64,000 nt of DNA, from contig NZ_CP017990.1 in the NCBI RefSeq assembly GCF_002208095.1, forward strand, positions 4,960,001-5,024,000. Direction: 5' to 3'. This DNA is from Enterobacter cloacae complex sp. ECNIH7 (lineage in GTDB: Bacteria; Pseudomonadota; Gammaproteobacteria; Enterobacterales; Enterobacteriaceae). Positions 45,539-58,673 of this stretch are shown here, one piece after another. The notes below the pieces were generated by a model. That model was not told where the DNA came from. It was given only the letters and a program-made list of their open reading frames with translations, and ran no database searches. Both the position numbers and the translations under genes were made by a program. How positions within the stretch are numbered: the first letter of the stretch is position 1; every line of letters begins with the position of its first letter.

Positions 45539-47798
45539 CCTGGATCTCCTTCGATAACTCGACAAAGAAGGCGCTGTATCCGGCAACGCGCACCACCAGC
45601 CCGGCAAAATCCTGTGGACGCTGTTGCGCTTCACGCAATGTTTCCGCGTTCACCACGTTAAACTGGATATGCTGCAGCTTAAGCTGGGTGAAAGCGCGAA
45701 GGAAATCCGCCAGCTTTTGCAGCCCGGTATCGCCTTCCAGCGTCGCAGGGGTAAATTTAACGTTTAACAGCGTACCGTTAGATAACAGATAGTTATCCAG
45801 CTTGCTTACCGATTTTAATACCGCCGTTGGGCCCTGCATATCTTGCCCAAGCATCGGCGAGAGCCCACCGTCAGCCAGTTGCTCTCCGGCAAAGCGGCCA
45901 TCCGGTGTAGCTCCCACCACCGCCCCCAGCGGCACGTGTGCCGATACGGTATAAGAGCCTGGCGTGAACTGTCCGCCGCGCGGGTTCCGGTATTTTTCGA
46001 CCTCTTTACAGTAATGGCGCAGCAGTTCAGCGCTGATATTGTCGACATCATCGATATCATTGCCGTATTTTTCGAAGCGATTGATCAACCTTGCACGCAC
46101 CTTTTCGCCCTCTGGGGTGGCAAAGTTCGCTTTTAACACGGCTAAGAGCTCATCAAAACTTAAGCGCTGCTGTTCAAAGACCAGCCCTTTCAGGGCGTGC
46201 AGTGAATCGCTCAGGTTGGCTATCCCGATTCCCTGAACGCCAGAAAAGTTATACCGCGCCCCGCCGTCGGTAATATCTTTCCCTGATTCAAGACAATCGC
46301 TGATAAATGAAGAGAGCAACGGTACCGGTGCCCAGTCTCGATGGCCGATATCGCAGATGTTGCTCCCCTCAACCATCAGCGCAATGTAGTGATTAATTTT
46401 GGCGCGAATATGGTCCAGCAAGCCTTCATAACTCAGCGCTGCGTTGCCTTCGTTCTCCTGCATCGCGATTTCCATCACCTTCAGCAGGTTAAACATCGCG
46501 ATATCATGCAGACCGTAGGTTTTACCCGGAATTGACAGTTCTACACAGCCAACCACCGCGTAGTCGCGCGCATCTTCCAGCGACACCCCCCGATTCAGGA
46601 AAGCGGGCACCACCACTTCGTCATTGAAAATCTGCGGGATACCGGTGCCCAGGCGGATCGTCTCCGCCGTTTTAAGCAGAAAAGGACGGTCGATAAGTTC
46701 GTTAACCCGCACGCCAAGGTTCGGTTGAGGAAGCTGAACGCTCTGATAAGCATCCAGGCACAGGAAGGAAAGCACATTCACCGCGCTACGACCGTTCTCC
46801 GTCAGGCCGCCCAATAGTGCGGTATACCCGGTCGGGAATCCGGCAAAATAGCGGGCGCTGCTGGTCGAGCGTAAAAGCACCACATCATTGCACTTCACCC
46901 ACAGCGATTCCAGAATCTCTTTCAGGAAAGCGGGCGCTTCGCCCTGTGAGAGCGAGGCCTGATAAAAGGGCAGCATGTACTGGTCAAAGCGCCCGATGGA
47001 GAGCGAACTTGCGTTGGATTCATACTGCAAAATAACGTTCATGTACCAGAAGAGCTGACACGCCTGCCAGAACGTTTGCGGCTTATGCTGCGCGTTGTGG
47101 CGCGAGATTTCTGCCATCTTCCGTAATTCTTCACGCCGTGCTGCATCGCTGCTTGCAGCCAACTCTTCAGCCAGTGATGCATAGCGCAGTATATGACGCT
47201 GGGACGCTTCAAGCAGAATCAACGCGGCGGCATAGAACGTGTTCTGCGCATCGCGGGCGCAGCGTTCGCGCAATTCCTCCACCAACACACCCAGGCCGTT
47301 ATTGAGCAGGCGCGGATAATCAATAATGATATGCCCCTGCCCTTTGTCCGTCTGGTTGACGCTGAAAATTTGCGTCCCCACAGCGGCTTTCACCTCATCC
47401 GTCATCTGGCTGTTAATGAAATCCTTCATTGACCGTTTTTCCCAGTAGGGATACAGCACGTCACGGTAGATCTGTTTATCCGCTTCGCCGATCTCGAAGC
47501 GGTCCTGTGGACGAGTGGAGAACTGGTCCAGCTCCTTAAGCAGCCAGTACGGATCCATCTCAGGCGACATAATGCCCGCACGCGGTTTAACGGTCCGGTT
47601 TCCGGCAATCAGTTCCTCATCACGAATCGCGATGTTCACATGGTCAAGAATGTACGCCGTGGCTTTTGCACGCCTGAGGATAACCGGCTCACCTTCCGTC
47701 TGCTGATGGCTGGCGGTATAGAGCAAAGCACGCTCAAGCGAGATTTCACGTGGGCTGGCAAAAAGTGCGTCTTTCAAACGCTGGGTACGATTCGTCAT
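45504..47798 (-). CDS. pflD: Glycyl-radical enzyme PflD (substrate unknown)
   Basis: A 764-aa glycyl-radical enzyme. The radical glycine is Gly740 in VRVAGYSAFF and the thiyl cysteine is Cys418 in VVGCVELSIPG, followed by Glu420. Pyruvate formate-lyase has two adjacent cysteines; here there is one with a C-x-E motif, as in glycerol dehydratase, choline lyase and related enzymes. The historical name (formate acetyltransferase 2) is therefore probably wrong. It is expected to act anaerobically after activation by PflC. The real substrate cannot be told from sequence. Confidence 0.93.
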   Translation of the reverse strand: MTNRTQRLKDALFASPREISLERALLYTASHQQTEGEPVILRRAKATAYILDHVNIAIRDEELIAGNRTVKPRAGIMSPEMDPYWLLKELDQFSTRPQDRFEIGEADKQIYRDVLYPYWEKRSMKDFINSQMTDEVKAAVGTQIFSVNQTDKGQGHIIIDYPRLLNNGLGVLVEELRERCARDAQNTFYAAALILLEASQRHILRYASLAEELAASSDAARREELRKMAEISRHNAQHKPQTFWQACQLFWYMNVILQYESNASSLSIGRFDQYMLPFYQASLSQGEAPAFLKEILESLWVKCNDVVLLRSTSSARYFAGFPTGYTALLGGLTENGRSAVNVLSFLCLDAYQSVQLPQPNLGVRVNELIDRPFLLKTAETIRLGTGIPQIFNDEVVVPAFLNRGVSLEDARDYAVVGCVELSIPGKTYGLHDIAMFNLLKVMEIAMQENEGNAALSYEGLLDHIRAKINHYIALMVEGSNICDIGHRDWAPVPLLSSFISDCLESGKDITDGGARYNFSGVQGIGIANLSDSLHALKGLVFEQQRLSFDELLAVLKANFATPEGEKVRARLINRFEKYGNDIDDVDNISAELLRHYCKEVEKYRNPRGGQFTPGSYTVSAHVPLGAVVGATPDGRFAGEQLADGGLSPMLGQDMQGPTAVLKSVSKLDNYLLSNGTLLNVKFTPATLEGDTGLQKLADFLRAFTQLKLQHIQFNVVNAETLREAQQRPQDFAGLVVRVAGYSAFFVELSKEIQDDIIRRTAHQL

Positions 47799-47849
47799 GA
47801 GGGAACTCCTGTAACGGAAAACGAGCCCGCCCCGAAGGGCGGGAGAGCG

Positions 47850-48170
47850 TCAGGCGGTTTGCGCCAGGTGGGCATCAATCTTGTTCATGATGGCGTCGGC
47901 GCGTTTTACCGCGTCGCTAATGTTGACGCGCACGATGGTTTTCCCGGCAAAGCGCTCTTCAAATTTAATGCCGATATCTTTGGTCAGGATCACCATATCC
48001 GCTGCAGCGATATCCTCAGCATTCAGCTCGTTCTCAAGACCAATCGACCCCTGCGTTTCAACCTTTACTTCCCAGCCTTTGGCTTTAGCGGCGCTTTCCA
48101 GCGCTTCGGCCGCCATGTAGGTATGGGCAACGCCAGACGGGCATGCTGTTACTGCGATAATTCGGGCCAT
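47850..48170 (-). CDS. frwB: Fructose-like PTS EIIB component FrwB
   Basis: A 106-aa EIIB-Fru domain with phospho-acceptor Cys10 in TACPSGVAHTYMAAE. It would receive phosphate from the EIIA domain of PtsA and pass it to sugar in FrwC. It shares the CxSGVAHTYMAAE motif with FrwD, indicating duplication of the EIIB module in this cluster. It lies 14 bp after frwC. Confidence 0.94.
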   Translation of the reverse strand: MARIIAVTACPSGVAHTYMAAEALESAAKAKGWEVKVETQGSIGLENELNAEDIAAADMVILTKDIGIKFEERFAGKTIVRVNISDAVKRADAIMNKIDAHLAQTA

Positions 48171-48184
48171 CTTCTCTTCCTCAC

Positions 48185-49264
48185 TCAGTTAATTTCAAAA
48201 TCCAGATTCAGGTCGTCCTCTTTTTCCTCGACCTGTTTTGCATTCTTGCGGGCAATACTCTTCAGCACGTTGACGCTAATGGCCGTCACCACCGCCCCTA
48301 CGGCAACCGCCGCGATGTAGCCCAGTTTGCCTTCCACCACAGGGAGAACGATAAGCCCGCCCCAGCCGGCATAACATTGCGCCCCCATCACGGCAGCCGT
48401 CACTGCGCCAGATGCGGATCCCAGCATGATGGAGGGAATAACGCGCAGAGGATCGGCAGCGGCGAACGGAATGGCCCCTTCGGTAACCCCCACGCAGCCC
48501 ATCACTAATGCAGCCTTACCCGCTTCACGCTCTTCACCGGTAAAATTCTTGCGATTAATCAACGTCGCCAGGCCTAATCCCAGCGGTGGCACACAGATAC
48601 CGACTGCCGCAATCGCCACCACGGTGTAGACGCCCTGAGCAACGCAGATCAGCATGAAGGCATAGGCGACTTTATTAATCGGGCCACCCATGTCGAAGGC
48701 CAGCATCAACCCCATGATGATGGCCAACACAACGATGCTGCCCTGCTGCATCCCTTGCAGCCACTGGGTTAAGCCCGTCGTCAACGCACCAACAGGTTCG
48801 CCCAGACCCCACATCATGATGCCTGCGGTAACAAAGGTGCCGATGATAGGGATGATGAAGATAGGCATGACGGAGCGCAGAACTTTCGGGACCGGCAGTT
48901 TTTTCAGATACCAGACCACAATCCCGCCGAGGATCCCGGCAATAATGGCGCCGAAGAAACCGGCACCGAAACTGTTACCGACCCACGCGGCAATAGCGCA
49001 GGGAGCAAGCGCGGCGCGCTCGGCAATGGAATAGCCAATATAGGCGGCCAGGAAAGGCACCATCAGCGTTAACCCCGCCACGCCGATATCAAATAGCTTT
49101 TTGAGGTTGGGATCGGTTGCGGCATCCGGTACCGCGCCCTTGCCGTACAGCATGACCGAAACCGCCAGCAAAATACCGCCCGCGACCACGAGCGGGATCA
49201 TGTGCGACACCCCGGTCATCAGATGCTGCCGCGTGTTCTTGAGAATATGCACCAACTCTTTCAT
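48185..49264 (-). CDS. frwC: Fructose-like PTS permease EIIC component FrwC
   Basis: An integral inner-membrane transport domain (359 aa, about nine hydrophobic segments) of the PTS fructose-mannitol family. Landmarks are SHMIPLVVAGGILLA near the N-terminus, AFDMGGPINKVAY in the middle and GVTEGAIPFAA, characteristic of the sugar-binding loop. The ATG at 49264 has AGGAGCG before it; an open stretch of 17 codons upstream is not needed. It heads the operon frwCB-pflDC-frwD and is divergent from ptsA. Confidence 0.94.
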   Translation of the reverse strand: MKELVHILKNTRQHLMTGVSHMIPLVVAGGILLAVSVMLYGKGAVPDAATDPNLKKLFDIGVAGLTLMVPFLAAYIGYSIAERAALAPCAIAAWVGNSFGAGFFGAIIAGILGGIVVWYLKKLPVPKVLRSVMPIFIIPIIGTFVTAGIMMWGLGEPVGALTTGLTQWLQGMQQGSIVVLAIIMGLMLAFDMGGPINKVAYAFMLICVAQGVYTVVAIAAVGICVPPLGLGLATLINRKNFTGEEREAGKAALVMGCVGVTEGAIPFAAADPLRVIPSIMLGSASGAVTAAVMGAQCYAGWGGLIVLPVVEGKLGYIAAVAVGAVVTAISVNVLKSIARKNAKQVEEKEDDLNLDFEIN

Positions 49265-49569
49265 ATGTCGCTCCTGGCTTAAAACCATAAAGATGTTGTG
49301 GCAAACAATAGGCAATCAGGAAGACGGCGGACAGGAGACAAAAAGGCCATTTACTGGATTTTTGTAATATCGAAATAAAAATGCGATCCGCCTCGACATT
49401 TCGGATAGACGTTACGCATAAGACAAACCACCATAACCTGTGAGTCAAATCTCACTTTTCACGTGATATTACATTTGTCCAGCTTTTGGCAGATTTGTCA
49501 CATGGCGCGCGCCATCAACGCACTCGTATGCTGTTCCCAAATGAATGATGATGAGTTTCAGGAGTGTGT
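49265..49569. promoter_or_regulatory. frwC/ptsA divergent control region
   Basis: These 305 bp contain no gene and should hold both promoters. The imperfect dyad TGTGAGTCAAATCTCAC near 49439-49455 recalls a CRP site but has the wrong spacing, and TGGCAGATTTGTCACAT (near 49487-49503) is another weak CRP-like match. Neither is called as a site. Confidence 0.4.
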
Positions 49570-52071
49570 ATGGCTCTGGTAGTGGAATTTACCTGTGAAT
49601 TGCCCAACGGTGTTCACGCGCGTCCGGCAAGTCATGTAGAGACGCTGTGCAATACGTTTATCTCACAGATCGAGTGGCATAACCTGCGCACTGACCGAAA
49701 AGGAAATGCCAAGAGCGCACTGGCACTTATTGGCACCGACACGCTGGCAGGCGACGCCTGTCGTCTGGTGATCCACGGTGAAGATGAGCAGAGCGCCCAT
49801 CAACAGCTGGAACAATGGCTCCGGGAAGAGTTTCCACACTGCGACGCGCCGCTCGCAGAAGCCATCAATATTGAGCGCGATCCGCTGCCAGAATCCCTCG
49901 CGCGCCTTAATCCAACGCTTTTCCGCGCCCTGCCCGTTTGCAGCGGCAGCGCCCGGGGCGTGTTAACCTTGCTGACCTCGCTGGATCTCAATGCACTGAC
50001 GGATTTACCCGACGCGAAAAACGTGGAAGAAGAGCAGTCAGCGCTGGATAAAGGCCTCACCCTGCTGGTGAAAAACATTGAGCTGCGCGCGCTGGACAGC
50101 GACAGCACCGCCAGCGCCATTCTTGAGGCACATCGTTCGCTGGCAACGGATACCTCTTTGCGTCAGCATCTCCTTGCAGGAGTGAGCCAGGGTTTGAGCT
50201 GCGCGCAGGCTATAATCGCCACAGCTAACCATTTCTGCGATGCGTTCTCTCGTTCCAGCAGCAGCTATCTGCAGGAACGCGTGCTGGATGTGCGCGATGT
50301 TTGCTATCAGCTGCTGCAGCAAATCTACGGTGAACAGCGCTTCCCCGCACCGGGCCAGCTGACGCAGCCGACCGTTTGTCTGGCGGATGATCTTACGCCC
50401 GGCCAGTTCCTGGAGCTCGATAAAACCTTGCTTAAGGGGCTGCTGTTAAAAAGCGGCGGAACAACCTCGCACACCGTTATTCTTGCACGTTCCTTTAATA
50501 TTCCGACGCTGGTCGGCGTCGACAGTGAAAGCCTGCTGCAGTGGCGCAATAAACCCGTATTTATTGATGGCAATGCCGGTGCGGTCGTGGTCAACGCCAG
50601 CGATGCGGTGGCGCGCTACTACCGCCAGGAAGCACGGGTACAGCAGGCACTACGCGAGCAGCAGCGCATCTGGCTTGACCGGGAAGCCAGAACCGCCGAT
50701 GACCTGCGCATTGAGATCGCCGCAAACATCGCCCACGCGGTGGAAGCGCAGGCAGCATTCGGGAACGGCGCCGAGGGCGTTGGCCTGTTTCGCACCGAAA
50801 TGCTGTATATGGACCGTACCAGCGCGCCCGGCGAAAACGAGCTGTACAACATTTTCTGTCAGGCGCTGGAAAGTGCAAACGGGCGCAGCATTATCGTGCG
50901 CACCATGGATATCGGCGGCGATAAACCGGTGGCGTACCTGAATATCCCGGCCGAAAACAACCCGTTTCTCGGCTACCGCGCCGTACGCATTTACGAAGAG
51001 TATGCCGCCCTTTTCACCACCCAGCTTCGGGCGATCCTGCGCGCCTCTGCTCACGGCAGCCTGAAGATCATGATCCCGATGATCTCATCCATGGAAGAGA
51101 TCCTGTGGGTGAAAGAGAAGCTTGCCGAAGCAAAACAGCAGCTTCGCGCTGAACACATTCCGTTTGATGAGAAAATCCCGCTCGGCATCATGCTGGAGGT
51201 GCCTTCGGTGATGTTCATTATCGATCAGTGCTGCGAAGAAATTGATTTCTTTAGCATCGGCAGCAATGACCTGACGCAGTATCTGCTGGCCGTCGACCGC
51301 GACAACGCCAAAGTCACACGCCACTACAACAGCCTGAACCCGGCCTTCCTGAGGGCGCTGGATTATGCGGTACAGGCCGTCCATCGCCAGGGGAAATGGA
51401 TTGGCCTGTGCGGAGAGCTGGGCGCAAAAGGTTCAGTGCTGCCGTTGCTGGTGGGTCTGGGACTGGACGAGCTGAGCATGGGGTCGCCCGCTATTCCGGC
51501 AACCAAAGCGCGCCTGGCACAGCTTGATAGCCGCGCCTGCCGCCAGCTGCTGAATCAGGCCATGTCGTGTCGCACTTCGCTTGAAGTGGAACACCTGCTG
51601 GCGCAGTTCCGCATGAATCAGCAGGACACACCGCTGGTCACACCTCGCTGCATTTCACTGGATAACGACTGGAACAGCAAAGAAGAGGTCATGAAAGGGA
51701 TGACCGATAACCTGCTGCTCGCCGGACGTTGCCGCTACCCTCGCAAGCTGGAGGCCGACCTGTGGGCGCGAGAAGCCGTATTCTCTACCGGTCTTGGCTT
51801 CAGCTTCGCCATTCCGCACAGCAAGTCTGAGCATATTGAGCAATCCACCATCAGCGTTGCGCGCCTGAAATCCCCCGTCATGTGGGGAGATGAAGCAGCA
51901 CAATTCATCATCATGCTGACGCTGAACAAACACGCCGCTGGCGATCAGCATATGCGTATTTTCTCCCGCCTGGCCCGCCGCATCATGCATGACGATTTCC
52001 GCAGTGCGCTGGTCAACGCCAGCTCAGAAGAGGCCATCGCCTCCCTGCTGCAACACGAATTAGAACTCTGA
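49570..52071 (+). CDS. ptsA: Multiphosphoryl transfer protein PtsA (HPr-EI-EIIA fusion)
   Basis: An 833-aa fusion of HPr (1-90, His16 in NGVHARPAS), Enzyme I (about 110-680, phospho-His301 in [15 protein letters not shown]-binding EVPSVMF and GSNDLTQYL) and EIIA-Fru (about 685-833, His750 in AIPHSKSEH). It can carry phosphate from PEP to the Frw EIIBs without the general PTS proteins. The ATG at 49570 has AGGAG five bases before; an in-frame GTG two codons earlier is less likely. fsaB follows after 14 bp. Confidence 0.96.
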   Translation: MALVVEFTCELPNGVHARPASHVETLCNTFISQIEWHNLRTDRKGNAKSALALIGTDTLAGDACRLVIHGEDEQSAHQQLEQWLREEFPHCDAPLAEAINIERDPLPESLARLNPTLFRALPVCSGSARGVLTLLTSLDLNALTDLPDAKNVEEEQSALDKGLTLLVKNIELRALDSDSTASAILEAHRSLATDTSLRQHLLAGVSQGLSCAQAIIATANHFCDAFSRSSSSYLQERVLDVRDVCYQLLQQIYGEQRFPAPGQLTQPTVCLADDLTPGQFLELDKTLLKGLLLKSGGTTSHTVILARSFNIPTLVGVDSESLLQWRNKPVFIDGNAGAVVVNASDAVARYYRQEARVQQALREQQRIWLDREARTADDLRIEIAANIAHAVEAQAAFGNGAEGVGLFRTEMLYMDRTSAPGENELYNIFCQALESANGRSIIVRTMDIGGDKPVAYLNIPAENNPFLGYRAVRIYEEYAALFTTQLRAILRASAHGSLKIMIPMISSMEEILWVKEKLAEAKQQLRAEHIPFDEKIPLGIMLEVPSVMFIIDQCCEEIDFFSIGSNDLTQYLLAVDRDNAKVTRHYNSLNPAFLRALDYAVQAVHRQGKWIGLCGELGAKGSVLPLLVGLGLDELSMGSPAIPATKARLAQLDSRACRQLLNQAMSCRTSLEVEHLLAQFRMNQQDTPLVTPRCISLDNDWNSKEEVMKGMTDNLLLAGRCRYPRKLEADLWAREAVFSTGLGFSFAIPHSKSEHIEQSTISVARLKSPVMWGDEAAQFIIMLTLNKHAAGDQHMRIFSRLARRIMHDDFRSALVNASSEEAIASLLQHELEL

Positions 52072-52085
52072 AACGAGGAAGAGTA

Positions 52086-52748
52086 ATGGAACTGTATCTG
52101 GATACCGCCAACGTGGCGGAAGTTGAACGTCTGGCCCGCATCTTCCCTATTGCGGGCGTTACCACCAACCCGAGCATCATTGCCGCCAGCCGTGAATCCA
52201 TCTGGGACGTGCTCCCGCGCCTGCAAAAAGCCATTGGACCGGAAGGCACGCTGTTTGCTCAAACCATGAGCCGCGATGCAGAAGGCATGGTAGCGGAGGC
52301 AAAACGTTTGAGTAACGCAGTCCCCGGCATCGTGGTGAAAATCCCGGTGACGGCTCAGGGGCTCATCGCGATTAAAGCATTGAAAAAAGAGGATATAACC
52401 ACGCTGGGGACCGCCGTTTATAGCGCGGCACAAGGTTTGCTTGCCGCGCTGGCAGGCGCGAAATATGTCGCGCCGTATGTGAACCGCGTTGACGCTCAGG
52501 GCGGTGATGGCATTCGCATGGTCCAGGAGCTGCAGTCCCTGCTGGAACTGCACGCGCCGGAAAGCAAAGTGCTGGCCGCCAGCTTCAAAACACCGCGGCA
52601 GGCGTTGGACTGCCTGCTGGCGGGATGCGAGGCAATCACGCTTCCCTTAGACGTAGCGCAACAAATGCTCGGCACGCCAGCGGTAGAGTCAGCCATAGAG
52701 AAGTTCGAGCAGGACTGGAAAAACGCGTTTGGTAACCTCAACCTCTAA
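52086..52748 (+). CDS. fsaB: Fructose-6-phosphate aldolase FsaB (TalC)
   Basis: A 220-aa class I aldolase of the transaldolase-like family that reversibly cleaves fructose-6-phosphate to dihydroxyacetone and glyceraldehyde-3-phosphate. The Schiff-base lysine is Lys85 in VVKIPVT. It lies between ptsA and gldA, whose product acts on dihydroxyacetone/glycerol, so the two steps can be linked. Confidence 0.96.
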   Translation: MELYLDTANVAEVERLARIFPIAGVTTNPSIIAASRESIWDVLPRLQKAIGPEGTLFAQTMSRDAEGMVAEAKRLSNAVPGIVVKIPVTAQGLIAIKALKKEDITTLGTAVYSAAQGLLAALAGAKYVAPYVNRVDAQGGDGIRMVQELQSLLELHAPESKVLAASFKTPRQALDCLLAGCEAITLPLDVAQQMLGTPAVESAIEKFEQDWKNAFGNLNL

Positions 52749-52760
52749 GGGAGAACTGTT

Positions 52761-53864
52761 ATGGACCGTATCATTCAATCGCCGGGAAAATACATCCAGG
52801 GCGCTGATGTGCTTACCCGTCTCGGCGACTATCTGAAACCCCTGGCCAATCGCTGGCTGGTTGTCGGCGATAAATTTGTTCTGGGTTTTGCCGAAGAGAC
52901 CCTGCGCCAGAGTTTTAAAAAAGCCGAACTGCATGCCGAAATCGCGCCGTTTGGTGGCGAATGTTCACAAAATGAAATCGATCGTCTGAAAAAGCTGGCC
53001 GACAGCGCCGACTGTCTGGCGGTGCTAGGCATTGGCGGCGGTAAAACGCTGGATACCGCCAAAGCGCTGGCCCATTTTATGGACGTTCCCGTGGCTATTG
53101 CCCCGACGATTGCCTCCACCGATGCGCCGTGCAGCGCCCTTTCCGTTATTTACTCCGACAGCGGCGAGTTCGACCGCTATCTGATGCTGCCGCACAACCC
53201 GAACATGGTTATCGTCGACACCAAAGTAGTAGCGGGGGCGCCGGCACGTCTGCTGGCCGCCGGGATTGGCGATGCGCTGGCGACCTGGTTCGAAGCACGC
53301 GCCTGCTCGCGCAGCGGCGCGACCACCATGGCGGGCGGCAAATGTACGCAGGCTGCACTCGCGCTGGCCGAGCTGTGCTACAACACGCTGATTGAAGAAG
53401 GTGAAAAGGCCATGCTTGCAGCGGAACAGCATGTGGTTACGCCGGCGCTGGAACGCATTATCGAAGCCAACACCTATCTCAGCGGCGTGGGCTTTGAAAG
53501 CGGCGGACTGGCCGCAGCGCACGCTATTCATAACGGTATGACGGCGGTACCGGACGCGCACCACTTCTATCACGGTGAAAAAGTGGCGTTTGGCACGCTG
53601 ACGCAGCTGGTACTGGAAAACGCGCCGGTAGAGGAAATAGAGACCGTCGCGGCGCTTTGTCACAGCGTTGGGCTGCCGATCACGCTGGCGCAGCTGAACA
53701 TCAAAGAGGATATTCCGGCCAAAATGCGTCTGATCGCGGAAGCCTCCTGTGCCGAAGGGGAAACTATCCACAACATGCCCGGCGGCGTAACGCCGGATCA
53801 GGTGTATGCGGCGCTGCTGGTGGCCGACCAGTATGGGCAGCGGTTCCTGCAGGAGTGGGAGTAA
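52761..53864 (+). CDS. gldA: Glycerol dehydrogenase GldA
   Basis: A zinc-dependent, NAD-linked polyol dehydrogenase (367 aa) interconverting glycerol and dihydroxyacetone, also active on 1,2-propanediol and methylglyoxal. NAD-binding [13 protein letters not shown] and metal-binding segments [20 protein letters not shown] and HGEKVAFG are in place. It is the last gene of ptsA-fsaB-gldA and is followed by a strong terminator. yijF and yijE, present next to gldA in E. coli K-12, are missing here. Confidence 0.97.
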   Translation: MDRIIQSPGKYIQGADVLTRLGDYLKPLANRWLVVGDKFVLGFAEETLRQSFKKAELHAEIAPFGGECSQNEIDRLKKLADSADCLAVLGIGGGKTLDTAKALAHFMDVPVAIAPTIASTDAPCSALSVIYSDSGEFDRYLMLPHNPNMVIVDTKVVAGAPARLLAAGIGDALATWFEARACSRSGATTMAGGKCTQAALALAELCYNTLIEEGEKAMLAAEQHVVTPALERIIEANTYLSGVGFESGGLAAAHAIHNGMTAVPDAHHFYHGEKVAFGTLTQLVLENAPVEEIETVAALCHSVGLPITLAQLNIKEDIPAKMRLIAEASCAEGETIHNMPGGVTPDQVYAALLVADQYGQRFLQEWE

Positions 53865-53875
53865 ATAGCGTGAAT

Positions 53876-53906
53876 AAAAATCCCCGCATCAGCGGGGATT
53901 TTTTTG
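53876..53906 (+). terminator. Terminator after gldA
   Basis: TCCCCGC (53881-53887) pairs with GCGGGGA (53892-53898) around ATCA, followed by seven T. The A-run before the stem could make it work for katG as well. Confidence 0.9.
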
Positions 53907-53913
53907 CCCGTAA

Positions 53914-53940
53914 GCCGGGTAAGCGTCAGCGCTACCCGGC
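53914..53940. repeat. REP element between gldA and katG
   Basis: A single palindrome with GCCGGGTA...TACCCGGC arms and AGCGTCAGCGC centre, between converging genes. Confidence 0.8.
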
Positions 53941-53947
53941 ACAGGGG

Positions 53948-56182
<2,235 letters not shown>

Positions 56183-56243
56183 TTATAGTTGAATTAATCC
56201 ACAGATTCGATAGCTAATACCTTTTAACTATTCGCGTGACAAA

Positions 56244-56268
56244 AAAGCCCTCGTAAAACGAGGGCTTT
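56244..56268 (-). terminator. Terminator after metF
   Basis: AAAGCCCTCG/CGAGGGCTTT stem with TAAAA loop, followed on the minus strand by six T in total. It lies just beyond the metF stop, in front of the katG promoter region. Confidence 0.9.
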
Positions 56269-56275
56269 GTGCTTA

Positions 56276-57166
<891 letters not shown>

Positions 57167-57205
57167 TTACCTCTATCAATCGCATGTCGTTATTTGTTGT
57201 GTTGT

Positions 57206-57237
57206 GAACTTCTATACGTTTAGACGTCCAGATGTAA
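57206..57237 (-). promoter_or_regulatory. MetJ operator of metF
   Basis: Tandem 8-bp units atacgttt, agacgtcc and agatgtaa (57214-57237) resemble the consensus AGACGTCT, with 6, 7 and 5 matches; a weaker unit gaacttct precedes them. SAM-bound MetJ would repress metF here. Confidence 0.85.
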
Positions 57238-57348
57238 AAATGACGGAAAAGCAGAGGGACGTCAACATAAATAATCAACAATAACGGTGAGGTTTGCTCA
57301 GGAAAGATGAAGAAAGTTCATGATGGGTGGTAGGGAGTGAGACATCGC

Positions 57349-57365
57349 CTCCCCAGGACCGTACA
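57349..57365. repeat. Left inverted-repeat arm flanking the arg block
   Basis: CTCCCCAGGACCGTACA. Its reverse complement, less one base, occurs at 61937-61952 (TGTACGGTCCGGGGAG) on the other side of argE-argH. A shorter TGTACGGT copy also occurs at 57419-57426. Confidence 0.6.
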
Positions 57366-57385
57366 CCCCTTTGGGTAAAGGGGAA

Positions 57386-57435
57386 AAAACCGCATCGCGC
57401 AGTCCTCTCCCCTATGGGATGTACGGTGCGGTTTT
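57386..57435 (-). terminator. Probable argE terminator
   Basis: AAACCGCA and TGCGGTTT arms enclose about 30 bases with inner CCTCTCCCC; on the minus strand it ends with about six T. A second hairpin, CCCCTTT-GGGT-AAAGGGG (57366-57383), follows. The stem overlaps the argE stop. Confidence 0.6.
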
Positions 57436-58585
57436 AATGCCAGCAGAAGTGATGCACAACCTGGGTAATCAGTTCGCGGGTTGGCTTGATGAAGCGGGTT
57501 TCCAGATATTCATCCGGCTGGTGCGCCTGGTTGATGGAGCCGGGGCCCAGGACCAGCGTAGGGCAAAGCGTCTGAATAAACGGCGCTTCGGTGCAGTAGT
57601 TCACCACGTCGGTTTTCTCACCGAGCAGCTTTTCCACCACCTCAACCAGCTGATGGTCCGGCGGGCATTCGTAACCCGGGATCGGCGGATGCAGTTCGGA
57701 GACCGTCAGGCGGCCCGGCCAGCGCTCGCTCACCGGAGCCAGCGCTTCATTCAGCAGGCCGTCGAGATCGCTGAGGGTCATGCCCGGCAGCGGGCGAATG
57801 TCCATATGCAGTTCGCAGCAGGCGCAGATGCGGTTCGAGGCATCGCCGCCGTGCAGGCTGCCGAGGTTCAGGGTCGGATACGGCACGGTGAACGCGTCGT
57901 AGTGGTAGCGCTCTTTCAGATCGTCGCGCAGGGTCATGATACGGCCGATGGCGTCATGCATCAGCTCAATGGCGTTCACGCCGCGCGCCGGATCGCTGGA
58001 GTGGCCGGACTGGCCCAGCACGCGCACGGCCGTAGAAATATGGCCTTTGTGCGCGCGGATCGGCTGCAGAGACGTCGGCTCGCCGATGATCGCGCAGTCC
58101 GGGCGAATCGACGTGTTTTCAGAGAAGTAGCGCGCGCCCGCCATGCTGGTTTCTTCATCGGCGGTCGCCAGAATGTAGAGCGGTTTTTTCAGCTTCGTCA
58201 CGTCCACGTCACGCAGCGCGTCGAGGATAAAGGCGAAGAAGCCTTTCATGTCGGCGGTGCCCAGACCATAAAGCTTGTTGTCGTGCTCGGTCAGGGTGAA
58301 CGGATCGCGCGTCCAGCGGCCGTCGTCAAACGGCACCGTATCGGTATGACCGGCCAGCAGCAGGCCGCCCGCACCGGTTCCGGTGCTGGCGAGCAGGTTA
58401 AATTTGTGGCGGGTTCCTGGGACGGGCTGAACCTCAACGTTAAACCCAAGATCGCTAAACCAACCCGCCAGCAGATTGATTAAAGACTCATTGCTCTGAT
58501 CCAGCGCTTCTTCCGTTGCGCTGATGGACGGTGTGGCAATCAGGGCGCGGTAGATCTCGATAAATGGCGGTAAGTTCATTTTCAT
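57434..58585 (-). CDS. argE: N-acetylornithine deacetylase
   Basis: An M20-family zinc hydrolase (383 aa) releasing ornithine from N-acetylornithine, the fifth step of arginine synthesis. The metal-binding His80 and Asp82 lie in [14 protein letters not shown] and the catalytic glutamate in [10 protein letters not shown]. The ATG at 58585 is preferred over an in-frame GTG three codons upstream and has AAGGTG before it. It is divergent from argCBH over a 88-bp operator region. In E. coli its 3' neighbour is ppc, here it is metF. Confidence 0.97.
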   Translation of the reverse strand: MKMNLPPFIEIYRALIATPSISATEEALDQSNESLINLLAGWFSDLGFNVEVQPVPGTRHKFNLLASTGTGAGGLLLAGHTDTVPFDDGRWTRDPFTLTEHDNKLYGLGTADMKGFFAFILDALRDVDVTKLKKPLYILATADEETSMAGARYFSENTSIRPDCAIIGEPTSLQPIRAHKGHISTAVRVLGQSGHSSDPARGVNAIELMHDAIGRIMTLRDDLKERYHYDAFTVPYPTLNLGSLHGGDASNRICACCELHMDIRPLPGMTLSDLDGLLNEALAPVSERWPGRLTVSELHPPIPGYECPPDHQLVEVVEKLLGEKTDVVNYCTEAPFIQTLCPTLVLGPGSINQAHQPDEYLETRFIKPTRELITQVVHHFCWH

Positions 58586-58673
58586 TGTTGACACACCTTA
58601 GGTCGTGATAGTATCAATATTCATGCAATAAATGTGAATAAAAATACACTAACGTTGAGCATAAAGGAACCCG
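58586..58673. promoter_or_regulatory. argE/argCBH divergent operator
   Basis: Two adjacent ARG boxes (TATCAATATTCATGCA at 58612-58627, and TGTGAATAAAAATACAC at 58633-58650) match the E. coli bipolar operator and fit the consensus TGAAT...ATTCA. ArgR with arginine would repress both directions. Confidence 0.88.

Noticed and set aside
49439..49503. CRP sites in the frwC/ptsA gap
   Set aside because: The best dyad TGTGAGTCAAATCTCAC has wrong half-site spacing and the second match is weak; not called.
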